Origin: JAAFHB01 sp963675995
GTDB lineage: Bacteria > Bacteroidota > Bacteroidia > Bacteroidales > Prolixibacteraceae
Assembly: GCA_963675995.2 (NCBI GenBank)
Contig: CAXXIY010000002.1
Location: 744,001 to 808,000, forward strand
Length of the DNA: 64,000 bases
Direction of reading: 5' to 3'
The notes beneath the pieces were generated by a model that searched no databases, had not been told where the DNA came from, and was given only the letters and a program-made list of their open reading frames with translations. Below, piece after piece: positions 35,341 to 44,000 of this stretch (its first letter is position 1; each line of letters begins with the position of its first letter). The position numbers were made by a program, and so were the translations under genes.

Positions 35341-35888
35341 ATAGGAGCGGCAAGCAACGCCCAGTGATTATTCCCTGTTGAACTACAAGCGCCGGGATCG
35401 GAGCTATGGTTACTGAGCCTGCCGAAGTATGTACTTTGCGACCGTTTAGTTAATGTACGCTTACTCTGTCCCCTCAGAGTCACCTGTTGATCCGGGTTAT
35501 AGACCACTTATTCAGGTTTGGATAATGGAAGAAACGAAAAAAAGAGATCTTTGGAATATTTAACGTTCTTACCCTGAGCACGGAGCGTAAATAAATAATT
35601 CCGCTGAGACAAAAAGCTGTTTGAGCAAAGCCGAAGTGAGTTCTTTTTGTCAGCTCTTTTTTGGTTACTTTTTGTGACGACAAAAAGTGACAAGGAAAGA
35701 AAAGTTGAAGTTGACCACCCGGAGTTCATGCAATGCTCGCTGACAATGACACAATGACATTTTACACTCATTCGATGGTCGCTGACAGTCATGCAATGGT
35801 CGTTGATACTCACGAAATGGTTGCTGACAGAGTTGGTTAGCTGTTAGGAAATAAAAAATGGACATCCCATGTAACAGAGAAAAGTTTA
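35341..35888 (+). repeat. Spacer module, copy 3
   Basis: Full-length spacer copy. The cassette that should precede it is missing: sequence upstream (35177-35340) has no gene and no complementary start partner. A small insertion (GTTACTGAGCCTGCCGAAGT region, about 35408-35427) distinguishes it. The CAATGGTCGCTGACA-type repeats are expanded to three consecutive ~21-23-bp units at 35770-35830. It ends with the recombinase remnant joined to leader copy 3. Confidence 0.75.
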
Positions 35889-36024
35889 CTGAAGATTCCA
35901 AGCCTTTTTGACGATTTGTAACAAAATAAATCTTACATTGCCAAAAATAAACAACGGCGAGTACTGTATTTAGCGATCCGATCTTGGAAGTATTGTACGG
36001 ATTTTCCGTTAGTATAAAAGAGTT
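35889..36024 (+). repeat. attI-like leader, copy 3
   Basis: Same leader as copies 1, 2, 4 and 5, ending at GTT of GTTAGCGGT (36022-36030), which begins cassette E. Confidence 0.8.
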
Positions 36025-36088
36025 AGCGGTCAGCATAAAAACAATGAAGACTCTGGGTCCATACAAAATGAAAGAAAATAATATTGGA

Positions 36089-36550
36089 ATGAAAAAATTA
36101 TTAATTATCCTTATTATTCTTAACGTTTCAACATGTAGTCTTTATTCTCAGAATAAAACAATTAAAGGCAGGATTATTGATGAAAATTTGGAAACTTTGC
36201 CATATGTATCAATTATGATTAATGACACAGTTAAAGTTGGTAGAACAGATTTAAATGGATTTTTTTGTATTGACATCCCAATTTCCGATAAAAAAATATT
36301 CCTTGGATCTGTTGGACTGGAACCAACTATTATTGAGCTCGTAGATAACTATAATAAAATTGAGGTTGTAATGATGCTAACGGGTACTTATGACTTTATA
36401 ACTTTAAAACATGCTGATAGGAAGAGAGAAAAAAGATATAAAAAGCTTCCAGAGATACATAAACAAGCTTTCGAGAAAGGTATATTTGAAACGGAATATG
36501 CTTGCTATAATCGCAAGTTTGAACCCTTTTATTTGAAGAAAATTAATTAG
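36089..36550 (+). CDS. Cassette E: secreted carboxypeptidase-regulatory-like domain protein
   Basis: From the ATG at 36089, 153 residues with a signal peptide MKKLLIILIILNVSTCSLYSQ; an upstream ATG at 36068 would add seven residues. Residues ~24-85 form a CarboxypepD_reg-like beta-sandwich: TIKGRIIDENLETLPYVSIM, VGRTDLNGFFCIDIP and FLGSVGLEPTIIEL. This domain is common at the N-terminus of TonB-dependent receptors, but here it stands alone with a Lys/Arg-rich tail. Function unknown. The stop is ~50 bp before ACCGCTAA, complementary to the cassette start. Confidence 0.75.
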   Translation: MKKLLIILIILNVSTCSLYSQNKTIKGRIIDENLETLPYVSIMINDTVKVGRTDLNGFFCIDIPISDKKIFLGSVGLEPTIIELVDNYNKIEVVMMLTGTYDFITLKHADRKREKRYKKLPEIHKQAFEKGIFETEYACYNRKFEPFYLKKIN

Positions 36551-36599
36551 ATGCAATTCTCTAATATTTAATGATAAAAGATAAATGAAAAAATACCGA

Positions 36600-37154
36600 A
36601 CCGCTAATAAGAAGGAATAGGAGCGGCGAGCAACGCCCTGCGATTATTCCCGGTTGAACTACACGCGCCGGGATCGGAGCTATGTAGTTTGCGACCGTTT
36701 TATTGATTTTTGTTGAGATAAAAGAGAAGGACGTTCTGTGACGTATTGCAGGTTTTTGCGCATTTTCGGGTTTAAAACCCGATTATTTAATGTACGCTTA
36801 CTCTGTCCGCGCGAGGCATCCAGTTGATCCGGTTTATGAACCACTTATTCAGTTTAGGGAGGGAAAACGAAAAAAAAGAAGTTTTTTGGAATATTTAACG
36901 TTCTTAACCTGAGCACGGAGCGTAAATAAGTAATTCCGCTGAGACAAAAAGGTGTTTGAGCAAAGCCGAAGTGAGTTCTTTTTGTCAGCTCTTTTTTGGT
37001 TACTTTTTGTGGCGACAAAAAGTGATAATGAAAGAAAAGTTGAAGTTGACCACCCGGAGTTCATGCAATGCTCGCTGACAAGGTCACAATGACATTTTAC
37101 ACTCGTGCAATGGTCGCTAACACTCATAAAAATTGTTCATAATAGCGAAGATCT
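36600..37154 (+). repeat. attC-like end of cassette E plus spacer module, copy 4
   Basis: ACCGCTAA (36600-36607) is the exact complement of the cassette E start (36023-36030). The spacer follows, interrupted right after GCGACCGTTT by ~85 bp not present in the other copies (about 36701-36786), which includes the palindrome TCGGGTTTAAAACCCGA. From 36787 on, it is nearly identical to copy 5. Confidence 0.75.
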
Positions 37155-37468
37155 CGCGATGCTCAGGGATTTACAAGTTGTACAAGCCCAAAACATGGTT
37201 GTTCGAAGGGCAATTCCCAGGCGAAAAATTATCAGAAACCAGTATTCAGGAGACTTTAAAAAATGCATTGGCCAAGGGAGGGATCAAAAAGCCGGTGACA
37301 ATACATTGGCTACGTCATTCGTATGCCACCCAATTATTGGAAACCGGCACTGACCTGCTACATATTCAGGAACTACTTGGTTGTCATAGTAGTAAGACGA
37401 CTGAGCGGTATGCTCATGCAGCCGAGAAAAACTTACTGAAGATTCCAAGCCCTTTTGACGATTTGTAA
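37155..37468 (+). pseudogene. Tyrosine recombinase (integrase) C-terminal fragment 1
   Basis: The frame reads YKPKTWLFEGQ, then TSIQETLKNALAKGGIKKP, TIHWLRHSYATQLLETGTDL, LHIQELLGCHSSKTTERYAH and ends KIPSPFDDL. These are boxes of a XerC/IntI-type tyrosine recombinase: HxLRH with the catalytic Arg, the displaced LLGxH, and the nucleophilic Tyr in ERYAH. Only ~100 C-terminal residues remain; the N-terminal domain and first catalytic Arg are missing. The gene points toward the attI-like leader, the arrangement described for integrons in which the integrase and cassettes share direction. Confidence 0.88.
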
Positions 37469-37570
37469 CAAATAAATCTTACATTGCCAAAAATAGACAA
37501 CGGCGAGTACGGTATTTAGCGATCCGATTTTGGAGGTGTTGTACGGATTTTCCGTTGGTATAAAAGAGTT
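37436..37570 (+). repeat. attI-like leader, copy 4
   Basis: Overlaps the last 11 codons of integrase fragment 1 and runs to the GTT of GTTAGTGGC (37568-37576), the start of cassette F. Confidence 0.8.
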
Positions 37571-37631
37571 AGTGGCTATTTGTAAGAAGCGTTCCCTGAA
37601 AAGAATCAAACGAATATTCAAAAGATAAGTT

Positions 37632-38630
37632 ATGAAACTTGAACAAGTTACTGATGCTAATACAATAGAATGGTTACTAGAAAAGGAAAACCCATCTATT
37701 AAATATTTCACATTAACAAAGCTTTTAAAAAAGAGTGAGAGCGATAATGATGTTTTGGATTCTAAGAGAGATATTATGAATATTGGAATTGTTCCAGCAT
37801 TACTTGATAAACAAAATGAAGCTGGTTATTGGGGAGATATTCAGAAATTCTATTTGGATAAGTATAAAGGTACAGTCTGGCAATTGATAATATTGGCAGA
37901 GATGAGTGCTGATTCAAATGATAAACGAGTTAAAAATGCTTGTAAGTTTATTCTTGACAATTCGCAAGATATTGAGAGTTTTGGTTTCGCTATAAATAGA
38001 AGTTCAAAAACTGGAGGAGGTCGTCATAGTGAAGTAATTCCATGTTTAACAGGAAATATGTTATGGAGTTTAATAAGACTCGGATATTTGAATGATGAAC
38101 GAATACAAAGAGGTATTGAATGGATTTGTAAGTATCAAAGAAGTGATGATGGAATTTCTGAAGTACCCAAAGATTGGCCGTATGATAAATACGAAATGTG
38201 TTGGGGTAGGCACACATGCCATATGGGAGTGGTTAAATCGCTAAAAGCACTTTCAGCAATTCCAAAAGAAAAAAGGAGTAAATCAATAATAGATAAAATA
38301 GATACTCTTTCCGAATTCATACTTATTCATCATATTTACAAGAAAAGTCATGACCTAAAATCCATCTCAAAACCTGGATGGCTCAAACTAGGATTCCCTC
38401 TTATGTATCAGAGTGATATGTTGGAAATTTTAGAAATATTAGTAGAGCTTGGTTTTAATGATTCACGAATGAAAGATGCTGTCGATAAACTGATAACAAA
38501 ACAAAATAAAGAAAATAGGTGGAGTTTAGAAAACACGTTCAATGGGAAAATGATAAAAAATATAGAGACCAAGGGTGAATCATCAAAATGGATAACTTTA
38601 AAAGCATTGAATGTGTTAATAAACCAATAA
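37632..38630 (+). CDS. Cassette F: terpenoid-cyclase-like alpha-alpha toroid protein
   Basis: 332 residues, no signal peptide. The sequence follows a family I recall as annotated, misleadingly, as 'nitrogen fixation protein NifH-like' or squalene-cyclase-repeat proteins: WLLEKENPSIKYFTLTKLL, NEAGYWGDIQKFYLDKYKGTVWQLI, GRHSEVIPCLTGNMLWSLIRLGY, MCWGRHTCHMGVVKSLKAL, KPGWLKLGFPLMYQSDMLEIL and NRWSLENTFNGKM. The repeated Trp-containing helical hairpins fit an alpha-alpha barrel. Cys/His pairs (CWGRHTCH) could bind a metal. Biochemical role unknown. The cassette ends with GCCACTAA (38636-38643), 5 bp after the stop. Confidence 0.82.
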   Translation: MKLEQVTDANTIEWLLEKENPSIKYFTLTKLLKKSESDNDVLDSKRDIMNIGIVPALLDKQNEAGYWGDIQKFYLDKYKGTVWQLIILAEMSADSNDKRVKNACKFILDNSQDIESFGFAINRSSKTGGGRHSEVIPCLTGNMLWSLIRLGYLNDERIQRGIEWICKYQRSDDGISEVPKDWPYDKYEMCWGRHTCHMGVVKSLKALSAIPKEKRSKSIIDKIDTLSEFILIHHIYKKSHDLKSISKPGWLKLGFPLMYQSDMLEILEILVELGFNDSRMKDAVDKLITKQNKENRWSLENTFNGKMIKNIETKGESSKWITLKALNVLINQ

Positions 38631-38635
38631 ACACA

Positions 38636-39100
38636 GCCACTAATAAATAGGAGCGGCGAGCAACGCCCAGCGATTATTCGGTGTTGAACTACACGCGCCG
38701 GGATCGGAGCGATGTACTTTGCGACCGTTTAGTTAATGTACACTTAGTCTGTCCGCGCGAGGCATCCAGTTGATCCGGTTTATGAACCACTTATTCAGTT
38801 TAGGGAGGGAAAACGAAAAAAAAGAAGTTTTTTGGAATATTTAACGTTCTTAACCTGAGCGTGAAGCGTAAACAAATAGTTCCGCTGAGACAAAAAGCTG
38901 TTTGAGTGAAGCCGAAGTGAGTTCTTTTTGTCAGCTCTTTTTTGGTTACTTTTTGTGGCGACAAAAAGTGATAATGAAAGAAAAGTTGAAGTTGACCACC
39001 CGGAGTTCATGCAATGCTCGCTGACAAGGTCACAATGACATTTTACACTCGTGCAATGGTCGCTAACACTCATAAAAATTGTTCATAATAGCGAAGATCT
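38636..39100 (+). repeat. attC-like end of cassette F plus spacer module, copy 5
   Basis: GCCACTAA is the exact complement of TTAGTGGC (37569-37576). The spacer that follows is nearly identical to copy 4 apart from the missing ~85-bp insertion, so this whole spacer-integrase-leader block was duplicated recently. Confidence 0.78.
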
Positions 39101-39413
39101 CGCGATGCTCAGGGATTTACAAGTTGTACAAGCCCAAAACATGGTTGTTCGAAGGGCAATTCCCAGGCGAAAAATTATCAGAAACCAGTATTCAGGAGAC
39201 TTTAAAAAATGCATTGGCCAAGGGAGGGATCAAAAGCCGGTGACAATACATTGGCTACGTCATTCGTATGCCACCCAATTATTGGAAACCAGCACTGACC
39301 TGCTACATGTTCAGGAACTACTTGGTTTTCATAGTAGTAAGACGACTGAGCGGTATGCTCATGTAACCGAGAAAAACTTACTGAAGATTCCAAGCCCTTT
39401 TGACGATTTGTAA
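39100..39413 (+). pseudogene. Tyrosine recombinase C-terminal fragment 2
   Basis: Nearly identical to the fragment at 37155, with a single-base deletion in the run at about 39232-39235 (CAAAAG instead of CAAAAAG) that breaks the frame, and a few substitutions (LLGFHSS for LLGCHSS, VTEKNLL for AAEKNLL). Ends KIPSPFDDL. Confidence 0.85.
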
Positions 39414-39514
39414 CAAATAAATCTTAAATTGCCAAAATAGACAACGGCGAGTACGGTATTTAGCGATCCGATTTTGGAGGTGTTGTACGGATTTTCCGTT
39501 GGTATAAAAGAGTT
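39381..39514 (+). repeat. attI-like leader, copy 5
   Basis: Fifth copy, ending at GTT of GTTGGCTACC (39512-39521), the start of cassette G. Confidence 0.8.
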
Positions 39515-39592
39515 GGCTACCATTTTGCAGTATCAAAATAATTATGATTTGAGATTCTTTTTGTATAATTTTGAATATCTAAATCTTACATT

Positions 39593-40315
39593 ATGAAAAA
39601 GCATTTGTTTTCACTTGTAGAACTCGCTAACCGAAGGAAAACAATCGTTCTTTTGGTAATTGCAACACTGTTTATCACCGTTTCCATAATTATTGGTACT
39701 GCAGATAATCTGCCAATGATTGGGATGCTCTTTACAGGTTTGATTTTATTCTATTTTGCCATTTTGCACCCTTGGAAAAAAGCTTCCCGTTTTGCCATTT
39801 TAACAGCGATTTTCATAATCATTCTGATAACTGATTTTTTGTTTCCATTCATAAATGAAGACATTGCCATGTCTATAGGATTTGGTTGCCTGGCAGGAAT
39901 AATAGCTGGCATTATTGGTATTTTCTCCCGTATAAAAGGGTGGCAGCGCCTACCCTTTACCGCTTCATTAGTTTCTCTGCTGGCATTGGGATTTATTGGT
40001 ACAAATCTTGGCAATCCCTCAAAAGAACTCATTGCACCAACAAATGAGTGGATTTTAATCATTGGCTTACAAATACTCGTTACAATTCTGCTTATTTGCG
40101 TTGGTTTAATAAACAAAAGAGATAAATGGTATACCAAATCTATGCTAATCACGACGACAATAGTTCTTGTTTTTTTGAGTATATGGGGATTTCATACCTC
40201 CTCTATGCATTTCGGAAAAGAGGTGGGTCCGGAAGCATTCGAAATTCTGCTGTTTAGAATAATTGGTTCAACTGAAATAATCACTGCTGCCCTGTCACTT
40301 TATTCCTTTAGATAA
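39593..40315 (+). CDS. Cassette G: seven-helix membrane protein
   Basis: 240 residues, almost entirely hydrophobic, with about seven membrane segments (around 16-36, 39-58, 64-84, 92-112, 120-136, 150-170, 182-200). I recognise no named family. It has short polar loops and no large soluble domain, so a small-molecule transporter or membrane-stress protein is conceivable but unproven. The ATG is 79 bp inside the cassette, and the stop is ~130 bp before the terminal complementary sequence. Confidence 0.75.
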   Translation: MKKHLFSLVELANRRKTIVLLVIATLFITVSIIIGTADNLPMIGMLFTGLILFYFAILHPWKKASRFAILTAIFIIILITDFLFPFINEDIAMSIGFGCLAGIIAGIIGIFSRIKGWQRLPFTASLVSLLALGFIGTNLGNPSKELIAPTNEWILIIGLQILVTILLICVGLINKRDKWYTKSMLITTTIVLVFLSIWGFHTSSMHFGKEVGPEAFEILLFRIIGSTEIITAALSLYSFR

Positions 40316-40445
40316 AATTTTACACAATTGTATTTGAAAAATTTCATATATCATCATGCACGGCATTGAAACTATTGCAATTAATGAGAATTAGATCTTA
40401 ATAGTGATCGAGCATCTTTGAACCGGAACAATATTTTAATAAAAC

Positions 40446-40584
40446 GGTAGCCAATACACAATAAAAAACAGTTGGGATTCATTGGTTTGCGGGGCTTTGA
40501 TTCCCGCGCCAGCGTTCTTGTTGGTGGATAAGTGCGAAACACGAAAATCCAACTGTTTCATATTGTAAACTTTAGCTGTTATTT
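40446..40584 (+). repeat. attC site G
   Basis: 139 bp, from GGTAGCCAA (40446-40454), the exact complement of the cassette G start, to GTTATTT (40578-40584). A long stem pairs 40458-40479 (ACAATAAAAAACAGTTGGGA...) with 40546-40566 almost completely. It is the best-formed attC-type site of the array and has a sequence different from attC B and C. Confidence 0.82.
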
Positions 40585-41055
40585 TAAACCCAAAATTACA
40601 ATAGATGGAAAATAATCAGACCAAAAACTTGGGGATTTTTGGACAAATAAATCTCTTGATTATAAAATGAAGGCAATTGAGAAACTGACGGGTTACAATC
40701 GTTTTGAATATATCGGCCATACAGAATTTAGAAAGGCAATTCAAATTCTTTTGTCCATATGAAAAAGAAAAGCGGACTTTTCGACCCTCCAGTCGTTGGC
40801 AGCAATATCCTATATCCCAGATGCGTGGACACTGAGTGGCGTACGATGAATTTCAATCGAAAGATAATCAGATTGATATAATTTAATAAGTTGGCCTTTA
40901 GTCAGAATTAAAAATTGCCAAGGAAATTTAAATGAGAACAACAGACTATGAAGTCGTAGAAATATCTGTTTGCTTGGCAGTTTAAGCAAGAAGTTATATC
41001 AAAGGTTAGTAAGTAAAATTTGTTGAATTAGCAACAAGGTTCAAAATTTAAGTTT
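40585..41055. other. Possible degraded last cassette and leader of the sensor-kinase gene
   Basis: After attC G there is no intact gene. A frame at 40667-40762 reads MKAIEKLTGYNRFEYIGHTE and eleven more residues before a stop, and looks like a truncated fragment. No sequence complementary to the TTATTTT start was found, so the array appears to end, or to have decayed, here. Confidence 0.4.
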
Positions 41056-44000
41056 ATGAAATTTAAAATACTGTTCATAGCGACCCTTCTGTTTTACTGT
41101 TTATGTGGACATTCACAGGAAACTGGATTTCCCATAATTCGAAACTACTCCCCTAAAGAATTTCGTAATCAGCCACAGGTATTTGGAATTACGCAAGACA
41201 AGCGAGGTGTAATCTATTTTGGTTGCGGTGACATTTTAGAATATGACGGAATAAGCTGGCGTATTATTTCCCTGCCCCAAAACGCTTATGTACATGAACT
41301 GGAAGCTGATAATACCGGAAAAAGGATATATGTCACGGCAAACGGCGAATTTGGCTATTTAAGCGCAGATTTAAAAGGGAATAACATTTACCACAGCTTA
41401 AAACCCCTAATTAATAACGATACACTTAAGTTTGGATACGTTTGGACATTAAGACAAACATCTGAATTTGTATATTTTCATAGCTATGAAGCCATTTTTC
41501 AATATTCGCCTACCGATGAAAAGATTAAAGTTTTTTTACCAGAAAAAAACGATGAGTTCTTGAATGGCTTCGTTTATCACGACACATACTATGTTAGGCT
41601 TTATAAAAAGGGTCTTGTTAAAATAGAAAATCAGCAGATGGTTCCGGCAAATCAATCTGCATTTTTCGTTAATGAAAACGCTTTTAAAGTTGCCCAACCT
41701 TTTAACAAGTCAACCATGCTTATTGCGACACGGGGCCAGAATTTATTGTTGTATAAACCAGAAATAGACTCACTCCCGATTCCTTTTTCATTATCAAAAC
41801 CTGAGTTTCTTAAAGATAATTACATTTACTCTAACACAAGTTTAGACAACAACTATTTAATGCTTGGATCAATAAATGCTGGAGCCATACTTTTCGATAA
41901 GCAAGGGAAAGTTTTACAGCAATACAATGAAAATAAGCTTTTACAAAATAATACTGTTTATTACATGTCGAAAGACAATTTCCAAAATGTTTGGATGGCT
42001 CTTGATATTGGTATTTCCAAAATTCGTTCGGGGCTTGACTGGAGTTTCTGGAATAAACATTCGGGCTTAAATGGTATTGTAATGAATGTATTTCGGTTTA
42101 AAAAAAGACTATATATAGCCACCTCAACGAATGTTTATTATATCGATGAGAGAAATAACATCAAGGAAATAACAAATGGTACGGTAGGACAAAACTGGTG
42201 TTTTTTCAATTGGAATAACGGACAATCGTTATTAGCTGGAAATCAGGATGGTCTTTATGAAATCAATGAAGAAAATGCTAAGCTTATTTATAAATGTTCT
42301 CAGGTTTATAAAATATCCCAATCGATAAAAGATCCGGATAGAATTTATGTAAATCATTACCCTAATATGATTTCGTTAAAGCATGAAAATGGGAAATGGG
42401 TAAATGAAGGTATTTGGGAAGGAATAGAAGATGAAGTTCGTGGCATTATTGAAGAAGAAAACGGAACAATTTGGTTGGGAACCTATCAAAATGGTGTAAT
42501 TAAAATTACCCCGGTTTCAAATTCTGAGAATACAACTGGCACGCAAGGCCAAAAAGTCTATACTAATCCATTCGGAATGAAGTATACCGTGAAATATTAT
42601 ACTCAAAAAGAAGGTTTTGTTTCACTACTGGAAATTTTACCATTTAAAATAAAAGATCAAATAGTTTTTGGAACAAAAAGCGGACTTTATGCTTACAACA
42701 AACAAACCGACCGCTTCGGGCCATACAGCAATTTAGGCAAACAATTTTGTATCGGCAGTCGCGATGTGTTTTTACTTCAGGAAATGAGCGACGGGAGAAT
42801 ATGGATTTGCCCAAAAGAAAACTCAAAAGCAGATATAGGCTATTTGCAACCCAATAAAAATGGAGGTTACAATTGGATATTTGCACCTTTCCGCTACATG
42901 CCTGAAATGTCAATAGAAGCAATGTATATTGACTCCTCAGGTGTAGCCTGGTTTGGTGGAAATGAAGGTTTATACCGTTATGATTTTAGCAAAGACACAA
43001 AAGACTACAACCAAAAATTTAACTGTTTAATTCGCAAAGTTACCACTTCCCGCGACAGTCTATTGTTTGGAGGCAATGCCGGGTTAAGCCCTGCAGGTTT
43101 TCAAAATCTGGCTGATTTAAAATACCAATACAATTCTATAAAATTCGAATTCGCAGCACCATTTTTCGATAACGAAGAAAGAACATTATATAGCTATCAA
43201 TTAGAAGGGTACGATACAGCTTGGAGTGCTTTTAGCATTAGAACCGATAAAGAATATACCAACTTAAGCGAAGGCACTTATACCTTCCGGGTAAAAGCTA
43301 AAAACATATACGATGTGGTTAGTTCAACAGGAACTTACACTTTTACGATTTCGCCTCCATGGTACCGTGACTGGTGGGCTTTTGTACTTTATATCTTGTT
43401 TTTTGCAGGTAGTGTTTATTTAATCGTCAAACTCAATACACATCGTTTAATAGCTCAAAAGAAAAATCTGGAACAAATTGTAAAAGAACGCACTGCTAAG
43501 ATTGAAAACCAAAAAGAGGAAATTCAATCACAAGCCGAAGAATTAAAAACCATAAATGAAAAACTTGTAGAACTTGATCATTTCAAAGAAGGTTTGACCG
43601 GAATGATCGTTCACGATCTTAAAAACCCGCTAAATACAATTCTTAGCCTTGCTAAGATTCCCGAATTACAGCAGGCCGGAAAACAAATGCTTAATATGGT
43701 TTTGAATATTCTGGATGTTCAAAAGTTTGAAAATGCTCAAATTAAATTACAAGCAGTTGATTTCGACTTTTATTCCTGTTTAAACGATGCACTTGAACAA
43801 ACCAAATTCTTGTTTGAAAGAAAATCAATCCGAATTATCAACAACATAAAACCTTATTGTATTGTAAAAGGAGATTATGAACTAATTCAACGTGTATGTG
43901 TCAATTTACTTTCCAATGCAATTAAATACACTCCTAACAATGGAACAATCTCAATAGACAAACATCAAGACCTTACCAATCCTCAAAATCTCAAATTTTC

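Larger units (their letters stand above)
28094..40584 (+). mobile_element. Integron-like gene-cassette array
   Basis: Seven genes or modules (A at 28244, B at 30089, C at 31160, D at 31785, E at 36089, F at 37632, G at 39593) each start at a GTT and end with bases complementary to their own start: TTAGCCACC/GGTGGCTAA, GTTATAGC/GCTATAAC, GTTATGGGG/CCCTATAAC (one G-T wobble), TTGTGTGC/GCACACAA, TTAGCGGT/ACCGCTAA, TTAGTGGC/GCCACTAA and TTGGCTACC/GGTAGCCAA. The pairs differ between modules but match within each, which is how attC is reformed in a circular cassette. All genes point the same way. Attachment-like leaders and 3' ends of a tyrosine recombinase recur in the array. No complete integrase is present in the window. 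Confidence 0.8.

Noticed and set aside
37105..37353. Frame starting MQWSLTLIKIVHNSEDL as a separate gene
   Set aside because: It is the out-of-frame reading of the integrase fragment; the homologous recombinase frame is the one ending KIPSPFDDL.
28094..40584. Modules as insertion sequences with terminal inverted repeats
   Set aside because: The 8-9-bp inverted pairs differ for every module, there are no transposase genes inside the modules and no target duplications.
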